This document shows positions 22,601 to 37,600 of a stretch of 64,000 nucleotides of DNA, one piece after another. The notes under the pieces are model-generated. The model saw nothing but the letters and a program-made list of their open reading frames with translations. It did no database searches and was not told where the DNA came from. Position numbers and translations under genes: made by a program. Source of the stretch: Owenia fusiformis (Eukaryota; Annelida; Polychaeta; Sabellida; Oweniidae); contig CAIIXF020000006.1 in NCBI GenBank assembly GCA_903813345.2, positions 3,410,001 to 3,474,000 on the forward strand. The letters are read 5' to 3'. Every line of letters starts with the position of its first letter. The stretch's first letter is position 1.

Positions 22601-25600
22601 ATATAATTTTCTAAAAACTGTTGTTTAACCTCTAAATTGTTCACAATTAGCAAGGGTGTTCATTGTTGTTTGCATTCTGTATATATGAACATGTATTTGT
22701 TTATCATTTTCATGTGATATTGGGAGAAAGTACAAAATTTATATATTATTCATAAGCTAAGCTTCTTGGGAACGGACATGAAAAGTAGTGTATACTCTAG
22801 TAATATACAGAAATAGAACACTAGAAAACAGCAATAGTAAATTATTGTATATAGACATCATAACAAGTTGGCTGGCTATTATTCATATTGCGATCAATGC
22901 ACGATCCCCCATGGCCTCGGGGGATAAGGAGAGCCTTGTAATAAACTACAACAGCCTTTAAAACCTATAAAAATCATTTTCTTTTTTAGGTCATATTTTC
23001 AACATACTGCACATTTTTTTGTGTTGACATTGTCAATTTTGTGATTGATGATATCTAATGTTACACCCCTCAATGACCTTTTATACAACCTCACAATGAG
23101 TTTATATAATCAACAGTATTTTAAGAAGGTCTAACGGAGATATAATCTTCAGTTGATAAAATTATGGATCTCATAATCTGAAGAAAGCGGAGTGAAATCG
23201 ATGAGGGGTTATGATTGCTATTTCTATAACGTACATAAAACACAAATGGTTCCATAAGTTTGTAATGAATGATTTATTCAACAGTAATTCATCATTGCTT
23301 TGTAAACTGTAAAATATTATAGTTCTAAGGAATCATTTTTAACGTTGTCCTTTACGTTGAAAATTTTTAATAGCTTCCAACTTCTAGTCCCACGTTATTT
23401 TCTGGTACATAACTAACTCATAAATGGTCTACATCTTTCCGATTTGCACAAATAGTAAAGAATACATAGATTATTAGTTGAGGGTTGGTAAATATTCTAT
23501 ATATAAAAATTAGACAATTCAATGAACTTCATTTTTCTACTTTTTAAAACTAGGTCACTGAATTTTTTAAATTTTCACTGCAGAAAATTATTCAAACTAA
23601 TAATTTAGGTGTAATAATATAATGTAATGTAAAACCGAAACATCTATATGGAATGATTTATATGCACCTGAAAATAACATAAGACTCCAAATAATAAGCC
23701 ATAAAAATTATGATGCACAACTACCTTAATGCCATATGATTCCCATATTAATCCAAATCATGCAAAAAAAAATTTATTTAGCAATTAAAAATGTTTAGAT
23801 TTCAAGCATCTACTTGTGAGCATGATAATAACCATGGTCCTGATTTATTACCCTCTGCTAATTACAGCCAACAAGTCTCATTAGGTAGATATATGACGAA
23901 AAATACTAAACCTTCAAAAGCAATTACATGTAATGTAAATAAGAACATTTAGAACAATTATAAATTACTAACTGATTTTAAATTTTGCACACTGGAAAGT
24001 TTCATAATTGAAATTAATTTAAAATGATAAAAACCATAAATTACCAACTTCATTCTTTTTATAATTGCTCTTAAAAATCAGTGTTCTCTCTAATATGTTT
24101 TTAATTATGTACCAAATTGCAACAAAAATAGATAATAGATTAAAGATTCTGTTACTACTGGGTATAATTCATTGAATCCATCAAAATTATCCATCAATAT
24201 AAAGTAAAAAACTCATTTTTCAAAGAGTGATATCACGAAAATTAAATGTTCTAAAGTAGACTAAAGTTGAAACACTCGTCAAAACATTGCATCTATGCTA
24301 TAGCAATTACCAGTACGTAACAACCTTAAATGACAAACTGTGACCACCTGGTTACATAATATACCAGAGATAAAAAACTCAAAATGTAAGTTGCTTAATT
24401 TGTTACCATGACATGGTTATAACTTGTGCTAAATCTTTGTCGTTTTAGTCAATATAATGACTTCTTCAGAAGGGTCAGGTATCTTTTTCAATACCTGGTA
24501 GGAAACTGTCCAGTATAGAAATGAAGAATCCCATTTAAGGATTTCGTTTAACTATAATGTTCAGTGCATAATAAAACAAATACTACTGGCTCGCCCAATT
24601 TTTTCTCTCAAATAGGTTTTCTGTCATCAGTAGCCTTATTCAGCATCTGGCTCCTGTTTATCCAGCATTTGTAAAATATATACATATATAACTGTATGCC
24701 ACTTTGAACATGTTTCTAAATGTTGACATTGAAAATTTCAAGTCACTTATAATTTCATTTCTTCAAACAAATTTGTGAAACTAAGTGACAACATTAAATT
24801 GGTTCAAAATTTATGATGTGTGATGAAGAACTTAAAATATAGATAGCAAACTAATAAATATGGTTTTCTGGTTAACCTTGAGTTTGTAAAAAATGTAAAA
24901 ATAACTGCAATTCCTTTCAAGTATAAATACAGCAGACATTCTCCTTTGAAAGCTCAATCTATATATAGTAATAAGATTTAGTATAAAGTAATTAGAATTC
25001 AGAATGTAGTAATTAGATTTAGTATTGATTTGATTATGTTACCTTATATTATCTATACTTATATGTTCTGTCCTCAGTTCTTCTTATTAGCAGCGTGTCC
25101 TTCAAGTGTTTATATGTCCAACATTCTACAAGTCTCGCATGTTGACAAAAATATTGATATTTTCAAGCGACCTTTGATTTAATGTATAGTTTAGTATTAG
25201 TTACTATCTCTCTTAATCTAAATGGTACTCAGTCTTTTAATAAAAATCTTGAAGTATGTCTGATTAAAATATAATACAGCGAGATAAGAAAAAATAAACA
25301 GTTTTATTAAATTGTGTAAATCGGGTATAGGTACAGTAAAACCTGTCATATTCAAATTCCACTGGGACTGGCCAAAAGTGTTCAGATTGACAGGTGTTCT
25401 CATTTCAAGTTTTTAACATGGAATATCATGGCAGATTTAAAGATGGGATAAAAGAGTGTCCATTTTGAGAAGTGTTTACTGCTTAGATAAGTGAGGTTTT
25501 ACTGTATTTAAGGTATCTCCATATTTGACAACAAAGTATATACAAAGAACCATATTCAATGTATTACTGAAAGGGACCAGCTAATATATAGACTTACTGT

Positions 25601-28600
25601 CAAAAGTGCTTTCATAAGTCATCGCATTATCATAAATTTTGAGAGTGGAGTGCCAATGTAAATCAAACATTCCCAAATTTGATATCCCCAAAGTGTATTA
25701 GATGCTATTTCATGCAACTAAGTTAGGTCTGATCTTATCTACAATAAGTCTCTGTTAAAATGTGGTGAAATATGAAAAAATGGTGATGTGTTATACAGCT
25801 TTGAAGCATTCAATTTTATCATCAAATCTGTAAAGTAAAGTACATGATTTTGTTTTAAATTCATTACTGGACAAACATGAATGATAAGTACTTGTATACT
25901 TAACCTATTTAGCCTCTGTATTAAGTACCTTACATGTCTGGTTTGTGTGAAAAAGAATTGTTCAGAAATATGTTTTTCTGTTATTCTTGTTTGTACAATG
26001 TTTTGACAGTATAAAATGTACTTGATCACTGGAATATTTCTTAACACATTTTGTGAAAACCCAATTAAAGCAAATTATATCAACATCTCTAGAGAATAAA
26101 AATGTTGATGCCATATGATTCTTGTTCTAATTTATTCTTATTTGTGTTGCACTTTTATTCCATTTTGTGTTGAAAAAAATTTCAAATAGAATATACCTGA
26201 TACATCAAAAAATGTTTTTGTCTCTAAAAACCAATGCTTCAATAAAATTCTTCAGGGTATGTATGTAAGATGGTTTATATCTCTATAATAAGGATCAGAA
26301 ATCAATAAAAAATGGTAGAAAAATGTCTACTTTACTTGAGTACATAATACCCTATATTCTACAATAATAATTCCTCGTATAACACTCATGAGAAGAATCT
26401 AAGAAATACTGATTGATTGTTTATATATTATTTGAGACTCACTTTTATGTAGCTAAATGTTTTTGACGTTTGAAAGCTGGAATCAAATTTTGTAATATTT
26501 GTAGTAACTTTCGAAAATGTCTGCATAAATGAAGATTATCTGAATGTTAAAGATCTATATAAACAACATAAGCTTTCTTGAGCAAAACATTTGCTGCATT
26601 CAAATAATCTTCCTGAAGAAATCCAATGAGGGTTAAGTGTGTTATTTCACTCAAATCATTGAATAAGTAGGTGATGAATGATTTTGAGTTATTTCATTTA
26701 TTTCTATCAATTTGATAACAATATCAGCATGAGTGAAGCCAATAAGTGATGAAATTAATAGCAAAGTTGATTAAACAATACCAAGAAAGAATGATCAAAG
26801 ATGATTTCATGAGATTTATCCCACTTATATACATGTATATGCGTGTAATACATTGTACATGTATTTATAATATTGACATTTGCATGCAATAACTGACATC
26901 GTCAAAATATTGCTGTTAAATATTTATAAACTTTGTCATTTACTATTATTGACATTGCTACAGGATAACAAATTATCATGGGATTCTCTGGGTTGGTTGT
27001 CATGGCAATAATGATTTGGACAAATCATTACTCCATTCCTATCCTGATCTGTTACATTTTCCCTGTGAATAAAATAGGGTACCTTAGTGGTGCAATGTAA
27101 TCAACACTTAATGTTTAATGCTACCTTTATTTAATGTGTACCTTAATAAAGACAAAGGTTGGTTAATTATGGTTGAAATATACTTGACCCCAGATTTAAT
27201 ATGTTTATTTTAATAACAACATACAAAAACAGAATATGAATGAATCAACATATATATGTACAAGTAATATACTATAGTAATATCTAATTGAGTTAAATCA
27301 ATCTAGAATTGTTGGAATATAGCCTCATATCTCTTTTAAACACATTACCTTATAGATTTTCTTCTATGATCCGTCATCTAGTGTTCCAATTATATGTACA
27401 AGCTCACTGCTATTACCCCCTGTGTAACTTATTCCTTACATCTGAATGAATGGTTACCTTGTCCTCAACAAACAAATCTTCACCTCACTCCTGTGCAATA
27501 TCAATTAACAACCATAATGGGAAGCTATCTACTACAACAAAACATTCACAACTTACCAAAAAATAATCAGCATGAGAGCCTTGTTACATCCTCAACAACA
27601 GGCACCCATAGTGTCATATTCCCTGTTTATCAACTACAGAAGTAGGCTAACTATCGACCTCATTAGACCTTGATAATGTTGTGTATCTTAGCTTGTTTTT
27701 TTTCTCCTAATTATATTGAATATCCTCACTGAAGTGCACCATGAATGACTTGACTGATCTTCAGCTTGATATAATCGCAACAAACAAGAAACCCCAAAGC
27801 AATGTGAATTAGAAGCTGATCAATAAATGCTCTCTTCAACAAACCAAAGCACTAATACAGTAAAACATATATATTCAAACACCTCTCTTTACTTATCTGA
27901 GCACTGCATCATGTGAACACTTTTTGGATCTATTCTAAGAAAAGAACATGAACACCTGACAATCTGAACACTTTTTGCCTGTCGCAATGGAATTCAGATC
28001 TGACTGTTTATGTACGTATATATAGATTTTACCGTATATAGAAAATTAGTACTAGAACATGTGAGGTATACATTCAGATTATGCTCTTACACAATGTTAT
28101 GTGTTTAGTAAGTTTGTAACTGCAACATATAATTTGAAGAGACTCCGACAACAGGAAACAACGAACAACAACTAACAACAACACCTGTGGAGTTTATGTT
28201 TTATTGCCTCAGAGAAGAATTATGAACACAATGTTACTGCCTGCTACTGGGTAAGACATCAGTTGGAAACTAACACTACAAGGTCAATTTGACCTAAATA
28301 GGAAATTGAAAAGTTCTTCCTTTATTCTCAACGGGGTGATAATTCAGAACATTGTTGCATGTTGTAATGTAAGGTTAAGTGAAAGCATCAAAACTGCTCC
28401 AGATAGGGAGCCAGATCAACTAGAAAAACAGCAACTCCACGGAGTAGCAAATCCCACCGAACAAAACATATTATGCTTATTATAGCTAGTGTAAATGTTG
28501 AAATGTTTGTGCACTTTGTGATAGAAGCATGAAATTTGGCACAAAGTTAGTTTATACCATTGTGAACTAGGAATCATCATATAAAATTTGAACCAAATCC

Positions 28601-31600
28601 GTTCACTGGTATATGAGTTATCAAAGATTACTTTTTTTACGAAAATTGGCCACCATCTTGAAATTCAGCCTCCATCTTGAAAATTATTTCTTGAACAGAG
28701 CTCCTGTGTCCCTAGGCATAATCATATCAAATTTCAACCAAATCTGTTCACTGGTATTTGAGTTATCAAAGATTAGGTTTTTTACGAAAAATTGCCACCA
28801 TTTTGAAATTTTTTTGTAGAACATAGCTACTGTGTCCCTAAGCATCATCATATAAAATTTGAACCAAATCCGTTCACTGGTATTTGAGTTATCAAAGATT
28901 ACATATTTTTACGAAAAATGGCCGCCATTTTGAAATTAAGTGGCCATCTTGAAAAGCTCTTTTTGTGCGAAACTCCTTTGTCCCTAGGCATCAGCATGTA
29001 AAATTTGAACCAAATCTGTCAACTTGTATTTGAGTTATCAATGATTACATTTTTTACGAAAAATGGCGGCCATTTTGAATTGAGCGGCCATATTGAAAAT
29101 TCCTTCTCGAGCAGAGGTCCTACACTCATATGGCATAAGCCTATAAAATTTGAACCAAATCCGTCAACCCGTATTGGAGTTATCGCCCGGACACACGGAC
29201 GAACGGACGGATGAACGAACGGACTGACAGATGGCTTCTCTATATCCCCCTTGAACTTCGTTCGGTGGGATAAATATTACTATGCTCTTAGGAGGTAGAG
29301 AGTTTATATACTATACTTATAATTTACTGTGTCATTTTAGGAGGGCCCATTAGGAGGTGGAGGGTTTATATGCTATACTTATAATTTACTGTGTCATTTT
29401 AGGAGGGCCCATTAGCAGGTGGATGGTTTATATAACTATACTTACATGTATAATACATCATCAGGACATTTATGTAGCAGTTATAATTCTGTGGAACCTG
29501 TGTATATTGAACATTTTTTTGCCAAGAAAAAATTCAGTGTTGGTAGGTGTTCACAACAGAGAGGCTAATATATTCAGAAGTCAAAAGAGTATATATATGT
29601 GAAGAGGAGGTTCTACTGTATTTCATTCCCATCTTCTGTTGCCTTACCCATCATACTGACAAGTACATCAGATATGGTTAGGCTCTCCTTCAAATGTTTA
29701 ACAATAATAACATTCCACCAAGCATCAGTGAGATATTCCAACAAAACACTTTGTGTTATTTTCTATCTTACAAAACACCTTAATCACCTTGATTGATATG
29801 TTTTCAATTGCACATAGACACGAAAGTGGCTAATCCATTTTATTTGAAGAACACTACAGAGTAAACTTGCAGGCCTTGTCAAATCTTCACTCAAAGTTTA
29901 CAAATCTGAATTATTTAGTTTGCTGCCCGATTAATCCTCATCATTTTTATATCTGTTTAACGAATTGAACATTCTTGAAATGTGAACTTAAATTGCTGAA
30001 TGAAAATGTGTTATTAACAATTACCATATTCTCTGTAATTAGCCCCTGTGGCTCTTAGAAAATTGAAAATACCTATTACATACAATCCAACCTATTCCAT
30101 GACATATGCTTAATCCCCCCTTTTGGAACAAGAGCCAAGTCCCCAAAAATAAATAAATACAAAATGATCAGTCCCTGGTAGTGACCCAATAGGTGTCGCC
30201 CACTATCTCATTGAATATTCATAAAAAATCTTGCCTTCGAATGGAACAGAGGATTTTCTTTTTCAAGTCTCTTATTTTTCAATTCTATTAGAAACTGGCG
30301 TTGTTATCGCTTAGTAGCTGATAAGATTGAAGAATTATATATATTCTAGCAATGGAAGGCTATGAAGAAGGTGAAATTAGTAATTTTACTGGAGAAAACC
30401 CGGCCTCAGACGTGGCCGCGGTTGCAAACTTAGGTTCAGGACTGTCAAATTTTGTGGTCAACGATGTCAATTTACAGTCTACTGTTACTAGCACAGATAA
30501 TATTCGTAATATTATTCAAGAGGAAGTGAATAAACGTCTTGAAGAGTCATTTCGAAATTCACAAACGGGAAAAAATGGAGCCCACCCTATAAATCTCGGA
30601 GTCTTAACTTCCGGTCCAGTTCTGGTAGGTCCCGGAGTCCATACGGCCGTTCTAGATCTCCAGTTCGAAGTGAGTATCACTCTATTTCTCATCGTTCTGG
30701 TCCTTCTATGCCTCATCGTTCTGGTCACTCTATTCCTCATCGTTCTGGTCACTTGGTTCAGCATTCCACAGTTAAGTCGTCAACCGGAAGTATAAATTCT
30801 TCACGCATGCGCACTGTTAATACAGCAAATGAAAGTATTCTTTCTTTGGATAAGTTGAACAATTCTAAAGATTCTGATGATGATAAACAGGATGATAAAC
30901 GATCTTCCCAATCTGAGACAGTTAGTTTAGTTAGACAATTGTGGGATTCTACAATTTCTGCTCTAGAAGGTGAGGGTAGTAAGGATTCAAAAAGAGAAAC
31001 TTTATCTATGGTTGCTCTTCAACATAAACAAGATAAGAAAGAAGTCAATAGTTTACCTTGTCCTCCAATTTTTCATCAACTAGTTGAGGACATTAATTCC
31101 AAACTACTTGAACCTCAGTCTACCTTTGCTAAGAAAACAAGTTTTTTCAGGGTAAAAAACACTTCAAGGTTTAAAATTTCAAAAGTAGATGAGTCCATTC
31201 TGAAACCTCATACTGTCAATTCTACTTTAGCAAACCTAGTACCAAATGACAAGACTTTTAATGAGTTCTTTGACAATGGTAAACCTGATACCAAGTTATC
31301 TAACAAATCCTGGAGTCAGTTAGAGGAAAATATGAGAATGTCTACAACCTCTTATTCATGGTGAATGGTATTTAGGTTCTTTGGGTAAACTCATCACTCA
31401 GCTTACTGAAAAATGCTCTACTAATCAAGACCCTGAATTAGATCTGTTACTTAAATCCATTAGGGAAATGTTAACTCGATCCTCCGATGCAACTTCTGCT
31501 GCTACAGAAACTTTACTCAAGACTTTGGCTAATTCTACACTTTTGAAAAGAGATATTATCCAGTCTCATGTCCCCTCACGTTATCGTGAACCTATGAGGA

Positions 31601-34600
31601 TACTACCCATTGATCCTAGAGATACAGTTCTTTACCCCGAGACACAGGTTAAAGAATTAGTTGATGCAGCAACTTCAAACATGGCTAATCAAGCACTGGT
31701 TTCTTTAGCACAGTCAAGCTCCAAAGCCTCTAGGAATAAAGAAGTTCGACAACGCCAATCCAGAATTGCATCAGCAAACAAGGATAAGGCTGATAACAAG
31801 GGCTGGCCTAACAAACAACAGTCTAACCAATCCTTTCGAGACTTCAAGTCAAACAAGAAGTTTAACGATTGAAGCAAGAACAACTCGGACTCAAGACCAG
31901 CCCGAGGAAGGCCCTACAGGAAGTGACTTACTTCTGTCAGTCCCTCCGTTTCCAATTCAAGTGTTAATCGGTCCAGTGGGGGGACGCCTCGGAAACTATA
32001 TCCACAATTGGTTGGAAATTACACAGGATCCAATTATTTTAAGGATAATCCAAGTAGGATATATCCCACAACTGACGTCATCAGTTCCTTTGACAATCGA
32101 ACCAAGTCAGTTCGAATCTTCAACTCCGAGCAAGTCAGCTCGATTCAAGAAGGTAGTGAGGGACCTCCTTCAGAAGAATGCAGTAGAGAAAGTACTCAAC
32201 ACTCATACACTGGGATTCTACAGCAACCTGTTTCTAGTAGAAAAGAAGTCCGGAGAAGACAGACCAGTAATAAATTTGAGGGCTCTCAACCAGAAGTTGA
32301 TTGTTCCCAAATTCAAGATGGAGACAATCCATCAACTAATGACAGCTTTTCAGCAGGGAGAATGGGCAGTTCTTCTCGATTTATCGGAAGCTTATCTTCA
32401 TGTCCCAATGAAAGAGTCCTTCAGGAAATATCTCCGATTTGTAGTAGAGGGGAAAATCTACCAGTTTCGAGTTCTTTGTTTCGGACTCTCAACAGCTCCG
32501 ATGGTGTTCACAAAGATCTTGGAACCACTGGCAAGTTTCCTTCACAAACTGGGGATTCACATTCATCGCTATTTAGACGATTGGGTAATTCGGGGTTCTA
32601 CTCCAGAGATAGTGACCAAACATCTACAAATCGTGATCAAGATCACAGAATATCTGGGATTTCTGATCAATTACAAAAAATCCCAATTACTTCCAATGCA
32701 AACGTTCGACTATGTAGGAGTACACTGGAATCTAAAGGAAGGGATGTGCTATCCACCTCAAGGACGAATAGACAAGATCCTATCCTTAACCAGGATTTTT
32801 CTAACAGAACAACAAGCCCCAGCAGCATCTTGGATGTCTCTCCTGGGTTTATTAACTTTGGCAGAGAAACAAATACCGTTAGGCAGGTTACATTTGAGGA
32901 ACCTACAACGATGCATGTATCAACAGTGGTCACAGGTCAGGGATTCGAAACTAACCTTAATCAAGGTAGATTCTCCTGCAAGGGAAGACCTTCTCTGGTG
33001 GAACACACGGAGCCATCTAGAGAGAGGAGTGACCTTACAGCCATTTATACCACAAGCGACCATCTTTACAGATGCATCGACTCAGATGTGGGGAGCACAT
33101 CTGGAATTGGAGGAATGCTCTGGCAACTGGTCCCAGTCGGAATCCCAATTCCACATAAATTGGTTGGAATTAAAAGCAGTTCAAAAAGCACTGTTTCATT
33201 TCCAGAAACAAGTACAAGGCAAGATGGTTCTCATTTGTTCAGACAACACGACAAGCACTGCCTACCTGAACAAACAAGGGGGTACACACTTGGTAGAGTT
33301 AACCCAGCTGACACGAGAGATACTAATGTGGGTCAATCAGTTCCAAGTACGTCTTCGAGCACGCCACATTCCAGGCCGTTTGAATCGCCGAGCCGATCTT
33401 CTAAGTCGGGGAGATCAGATTGTGTCAACAGAGTGGTCGATTCATCCATCGGTAACCAAACAGATGTTTCGAATCTTGGAGACCCCTCAGTTGGACATGT
33501 TGGCAACTCGCTACAATCACAAGCTGCCAGTATATGTCTCTCCAATGTTGGACCAAGCAGCTTTGGCGGTAGATGCTCTGACACTAAACTGGGACAATCT
33601 GTTCATGTACCTTTATCCACCAACACCAGTGATAGGACAAGTGTTACAGAAGTTGAGGAGTCACAACTGCATAGCCTTAATGGTGATTCCCAAATGGCAG
33701 AATCAAGCATGGTTTCCAGATTTGTTGGATCTTCTGGTAAACTTTCCAAGAGAAATTCCAACAAGAACAAATCTACTCAAAATGCCCAAAAGTCGGTTTT
33801 TTCATCAAAACCCAAACTTGTTTCATCTGCAGGCTTGCAAATTATCAAGGAATCTATCTCTGAGAGAGGATTTTCTTCAGCAGTGTCTAACAGAATTGCA
33901 TCAGAAGCCAGAAGGAAATCAACAAACAAGGTTTATGATGCCAAGTGGAACAAATTCATCCTTTGGTGTTCTGAGAGGGGTGTTGATCCCAACAAAGCCT
34001 CTGTTCCCATAGTAGCAGACTTTTTACTTAGTCTTCACAGTGTTGATAAACTGTCTGTTAGTACAATAGAGGGCTATCGCACAGTTATTAATTTTTTTTT
34101 AGTTTTTATGGTTCATTTATTGAAATCATATATATATAATACATTAACAGGGCCTAGGCGAAAGCATTATTGGCCCTGTGAGAATACAACATACAAATTA
34201 TTACAGATGGCTTTTTGTTGAAACAACTGATTAAATGTTATAAATTGATAATTCAAATAATTTCCATTATTTTACAGAGAAAGTTAGTAAAAATCTTAAA
34301 TACACAACCTTTGATTTTGTTATTCACTAAATTATCTCCAAACAAAAGTGTATTGGTCTTTTGTTCTAAAGTGCATCCAATTAAAAAGAAATGGTTCAGT
34401 TCTGGCATCACCCTAAGCTCCCCCCAAAGTTCTTCTCTTTCTTTAACTAACAGCGGGCAATTGAAGATAAGGTGTTTTGAAGTTTGTTGTCTGTAGCCAC
34501 ATAAGCATTTTGGACTTTCTACATCTCTAAAATTATGTAAGAAAAAATGGCCAGAGAAAATAAAATCACATCTAATACGATTTAAGAATATTTCACTCTT

Positions 34601-37600
34601 TCGTGATAGTTCTAACTGAGATGTAGGTAATGGTAAATTTTTATCTTTAAGATGAGTTTTGACACTTCTCTTAAAACTAGCAAAACTTTTACTTTCTTTT
34701 TGATCAGTTGGGAGCTTTTCCCATAAACGTATTGCTCTAGTAACTGGGGATTTGGAAAAGGAGCCAATTGGCTTTGGGGCAGTAAAATGTCTAATCCTTC
34801 TAAGATTCACATTTTGTACCGGATTTCTATGCTGGTCAAAAATTCTTTGAAGGTATGAGGGGACAGTCTTGTTTTTAACCTGGTACATTAACTTTAAATA
34901 TTTTTCATCTGTTCTAGTAGACAGTTCATTCCAATTTAATGATTTAAATAATTTAGTTTTTGACGTTCCTCGAATACACCCACTTATTAGTAAGGCAGCT
35001 CTATAATGCACCTGATCAAGTTTAGCAAGGTCATATTTAGTCGCTTTTTCAAATAAAATACTTCCATATTCCATTTTGGGGAGTATAAATGACAGATACA
35101 TTTTTTCTAAATGTTTTGATCTTATTTTGTTTTTTAGAGCTTTCAAAGGATTTAACATTGTGTTACATTTATCAGTAGTTTCTAGTATATGAGGCCTAAA
35201 AGATAAGTGTTCATCTAATATTATTCCTAAGTGTTTGTGGTCACTTGATCTGTTAATTTTTTCATTGCTTAAAAAGACAGGCGGGTGTTGAAGGTATTTC
35301 TTTCTTGATCCCTTAAAAATAATTTCTACACTTTTTGAGGGTTTAAAAATTGACTTCCATTTAAGGGACCATTCTGAAAGTTTATCTATGTCAGATTGAA
35401 AATTTCTGTGGAGATCAAAAATATTTTTGTTTCTGTCACAAGGAAAAAAGATGGAGCTGTCGTCAGCATAAAGATATAATTGGCTATGATTAAGAACCTC
35501 ATTAAGGTCATTTATGTACAGGAGGAAGCAAAGTGGTCCAATTATTGATCCTTGAGGTATTGAACTGTTGATAAAAGCATCTGGGGAACGTTCTGAGAAC
35601 TCCCCATTTACTTTGACTTGGAGACATCTATTTGTCAAGTAAGACTTAATCAGGTTAATAATGGTATCAGAAAAACCATATGATTTTAACTTTTTTAACA
35701 GCAAATAATGCGGAACAGCGTCATACGCAGATTCTATATCTAAAAAAATTCCTCTGACGTCACAGTTATTATCTATTTGCTCATCAATCATGTTTACTAT
35801 TGTTATTAATTGTTTTTCAGTACTATGACCCGGAAGAAACCCGGATTGATTTTGATAGATCAGATTGTTTTCAATGACATATTTGAACATATTGTTGTAT
35901 ATCAATCGTTCAAATATTTTTGAAACATTGTTTAACAGAGTAATTGGTCTGTAATTTTTGGGGTCACATTTGGAACCTTTATTTTTGAAAATTGGAACGA
36001 CAGTTCCTAGTTTCCAGGAACTTGGAAATGTGTTAAATTCTATAACTTTTTTGAAAAGATCAAATAATGGTTGGTCTATACTGTCGCAACACATTTTCAA
36101 CATTTTATTTGTTATTCCGTCTGGTCCACCTTGCTTGGTAGTATTAAGGTCACACAAAATTTTATTAACATCTTGTTTTGAAAAGTCAATACTTTCTAAG
36201 ATTTGATCTGTTTTTGATGGAATATTTGGAGAGTCAAGTTCATCAAAATTGTGATGGAATTTGGTCAGAAATTGTTGCAAAAGTAAATCTGCATTTTCTT
36301 TGTTGTTTTTTGCCAAAATGTCCGTTTTTGTCAACATAGGAATATCTGAACAGAACTTTTTACCAAGTAATTTCTTGATTGCGATCCAATAAAATTTACT
36401 ATTTGATGAGTTTGCTTCCAAGTTAGTACAAATAGATTCATGATAGGACAATTTGGCTTTTGTGATTGCATTACTAACTACATCTGATTGGATTTTGAAT
36501 TTTTCATAATTTTCAGTTGTGTGGTCAGTTTTTAGTTTCCTATAGAGCTTATCACGTTTATTAATTGAACTCTTGACTTCCTTTGTAAGCCAAGGCATAT
36601 CTTTGCTTTTTAAAACTTTTATTTTCCTGGGAATATGATCACTAAATATTGATAAGACAGTTGATGTAAAAATCTCAGTCATATTATCTATGTCTGTTAA
36701 AGCAAAGATGTTTTCCCAGTTATACTGAGATATTGCTCTATTAAGATGAAACACATTGCAATCCTGATATTGCCAAGTTGTTCTAACAGTATTTGAATCA
36801 GTGTTTGCAGTTTTGAGATTTAGTTTGCTGTAAATGCAAGAATGGTCAGATCCTATAGGCGATTTAGTACAAGTTTCCAAGACATATCCTGGAGAGTCAC
36901 AGAAAAATAAGTCCAAGCATGAACGACTATTTTTCACACATCTAGTTGGTTCTTTCACTAACTGAGAGAGAGAATTCTCGACTGAAATATCATAAAGCCT
37001 TGTTCCTTCAGCGGTATTTATGTCTTTTTCCCACCAGTGGGCACTACGAGCATTAAAATCACCTGTACAGAATATCCCATCTGATTTAACTTTAGTCGCC
37101 TTTTTTATATTATTGTTAAGGTAATTAAAATAGTTGTCGCGATTTCTGGCATTTTGTGATGGCGACCGATAGAATGTTCCATACAAAAAGGACTTATTTT
37201 CAACAGTGACTTCAATCCACCGGCACTCGATATTTGGATCATTTAAATCATTTCTGACTTTAAATTTCAAAGAGTCCTTTATATAGACAATAATGCCACG
37301 ACCTTTAGAATCATACAGTGACTGATCTAATTTATGAAAGCCTATTATATCATATTTTGATATATCTAATTTGTTACCAGTTTCACACAGACTCACAATT
37401 GAAATATTTTCTTGTTTAACCAATAACTTAAGACTTTCAAACCTGTTTCCATTGTCGGCTGAGAGACTGTTAATATTTGTAAACAGAATATTCACATTTT
37501 CGGTATAATTGTTTGGGCCTGGATTTGGTTTTATGTCAAATGCTAATAGGAGAAGTTGTCTTAACACATCTTCATGAAATGCTAGATTTAGAAAAATTGA

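Noticed and set aside
32008-34221. Long 737-codon plus-strand ORF overlapping the DIRS polymerase
   Set aside because: Before about 33830 it is a Ser/Thr-rich shadow of the RT frame; only its last part is real, as the recombinase N-terminus.
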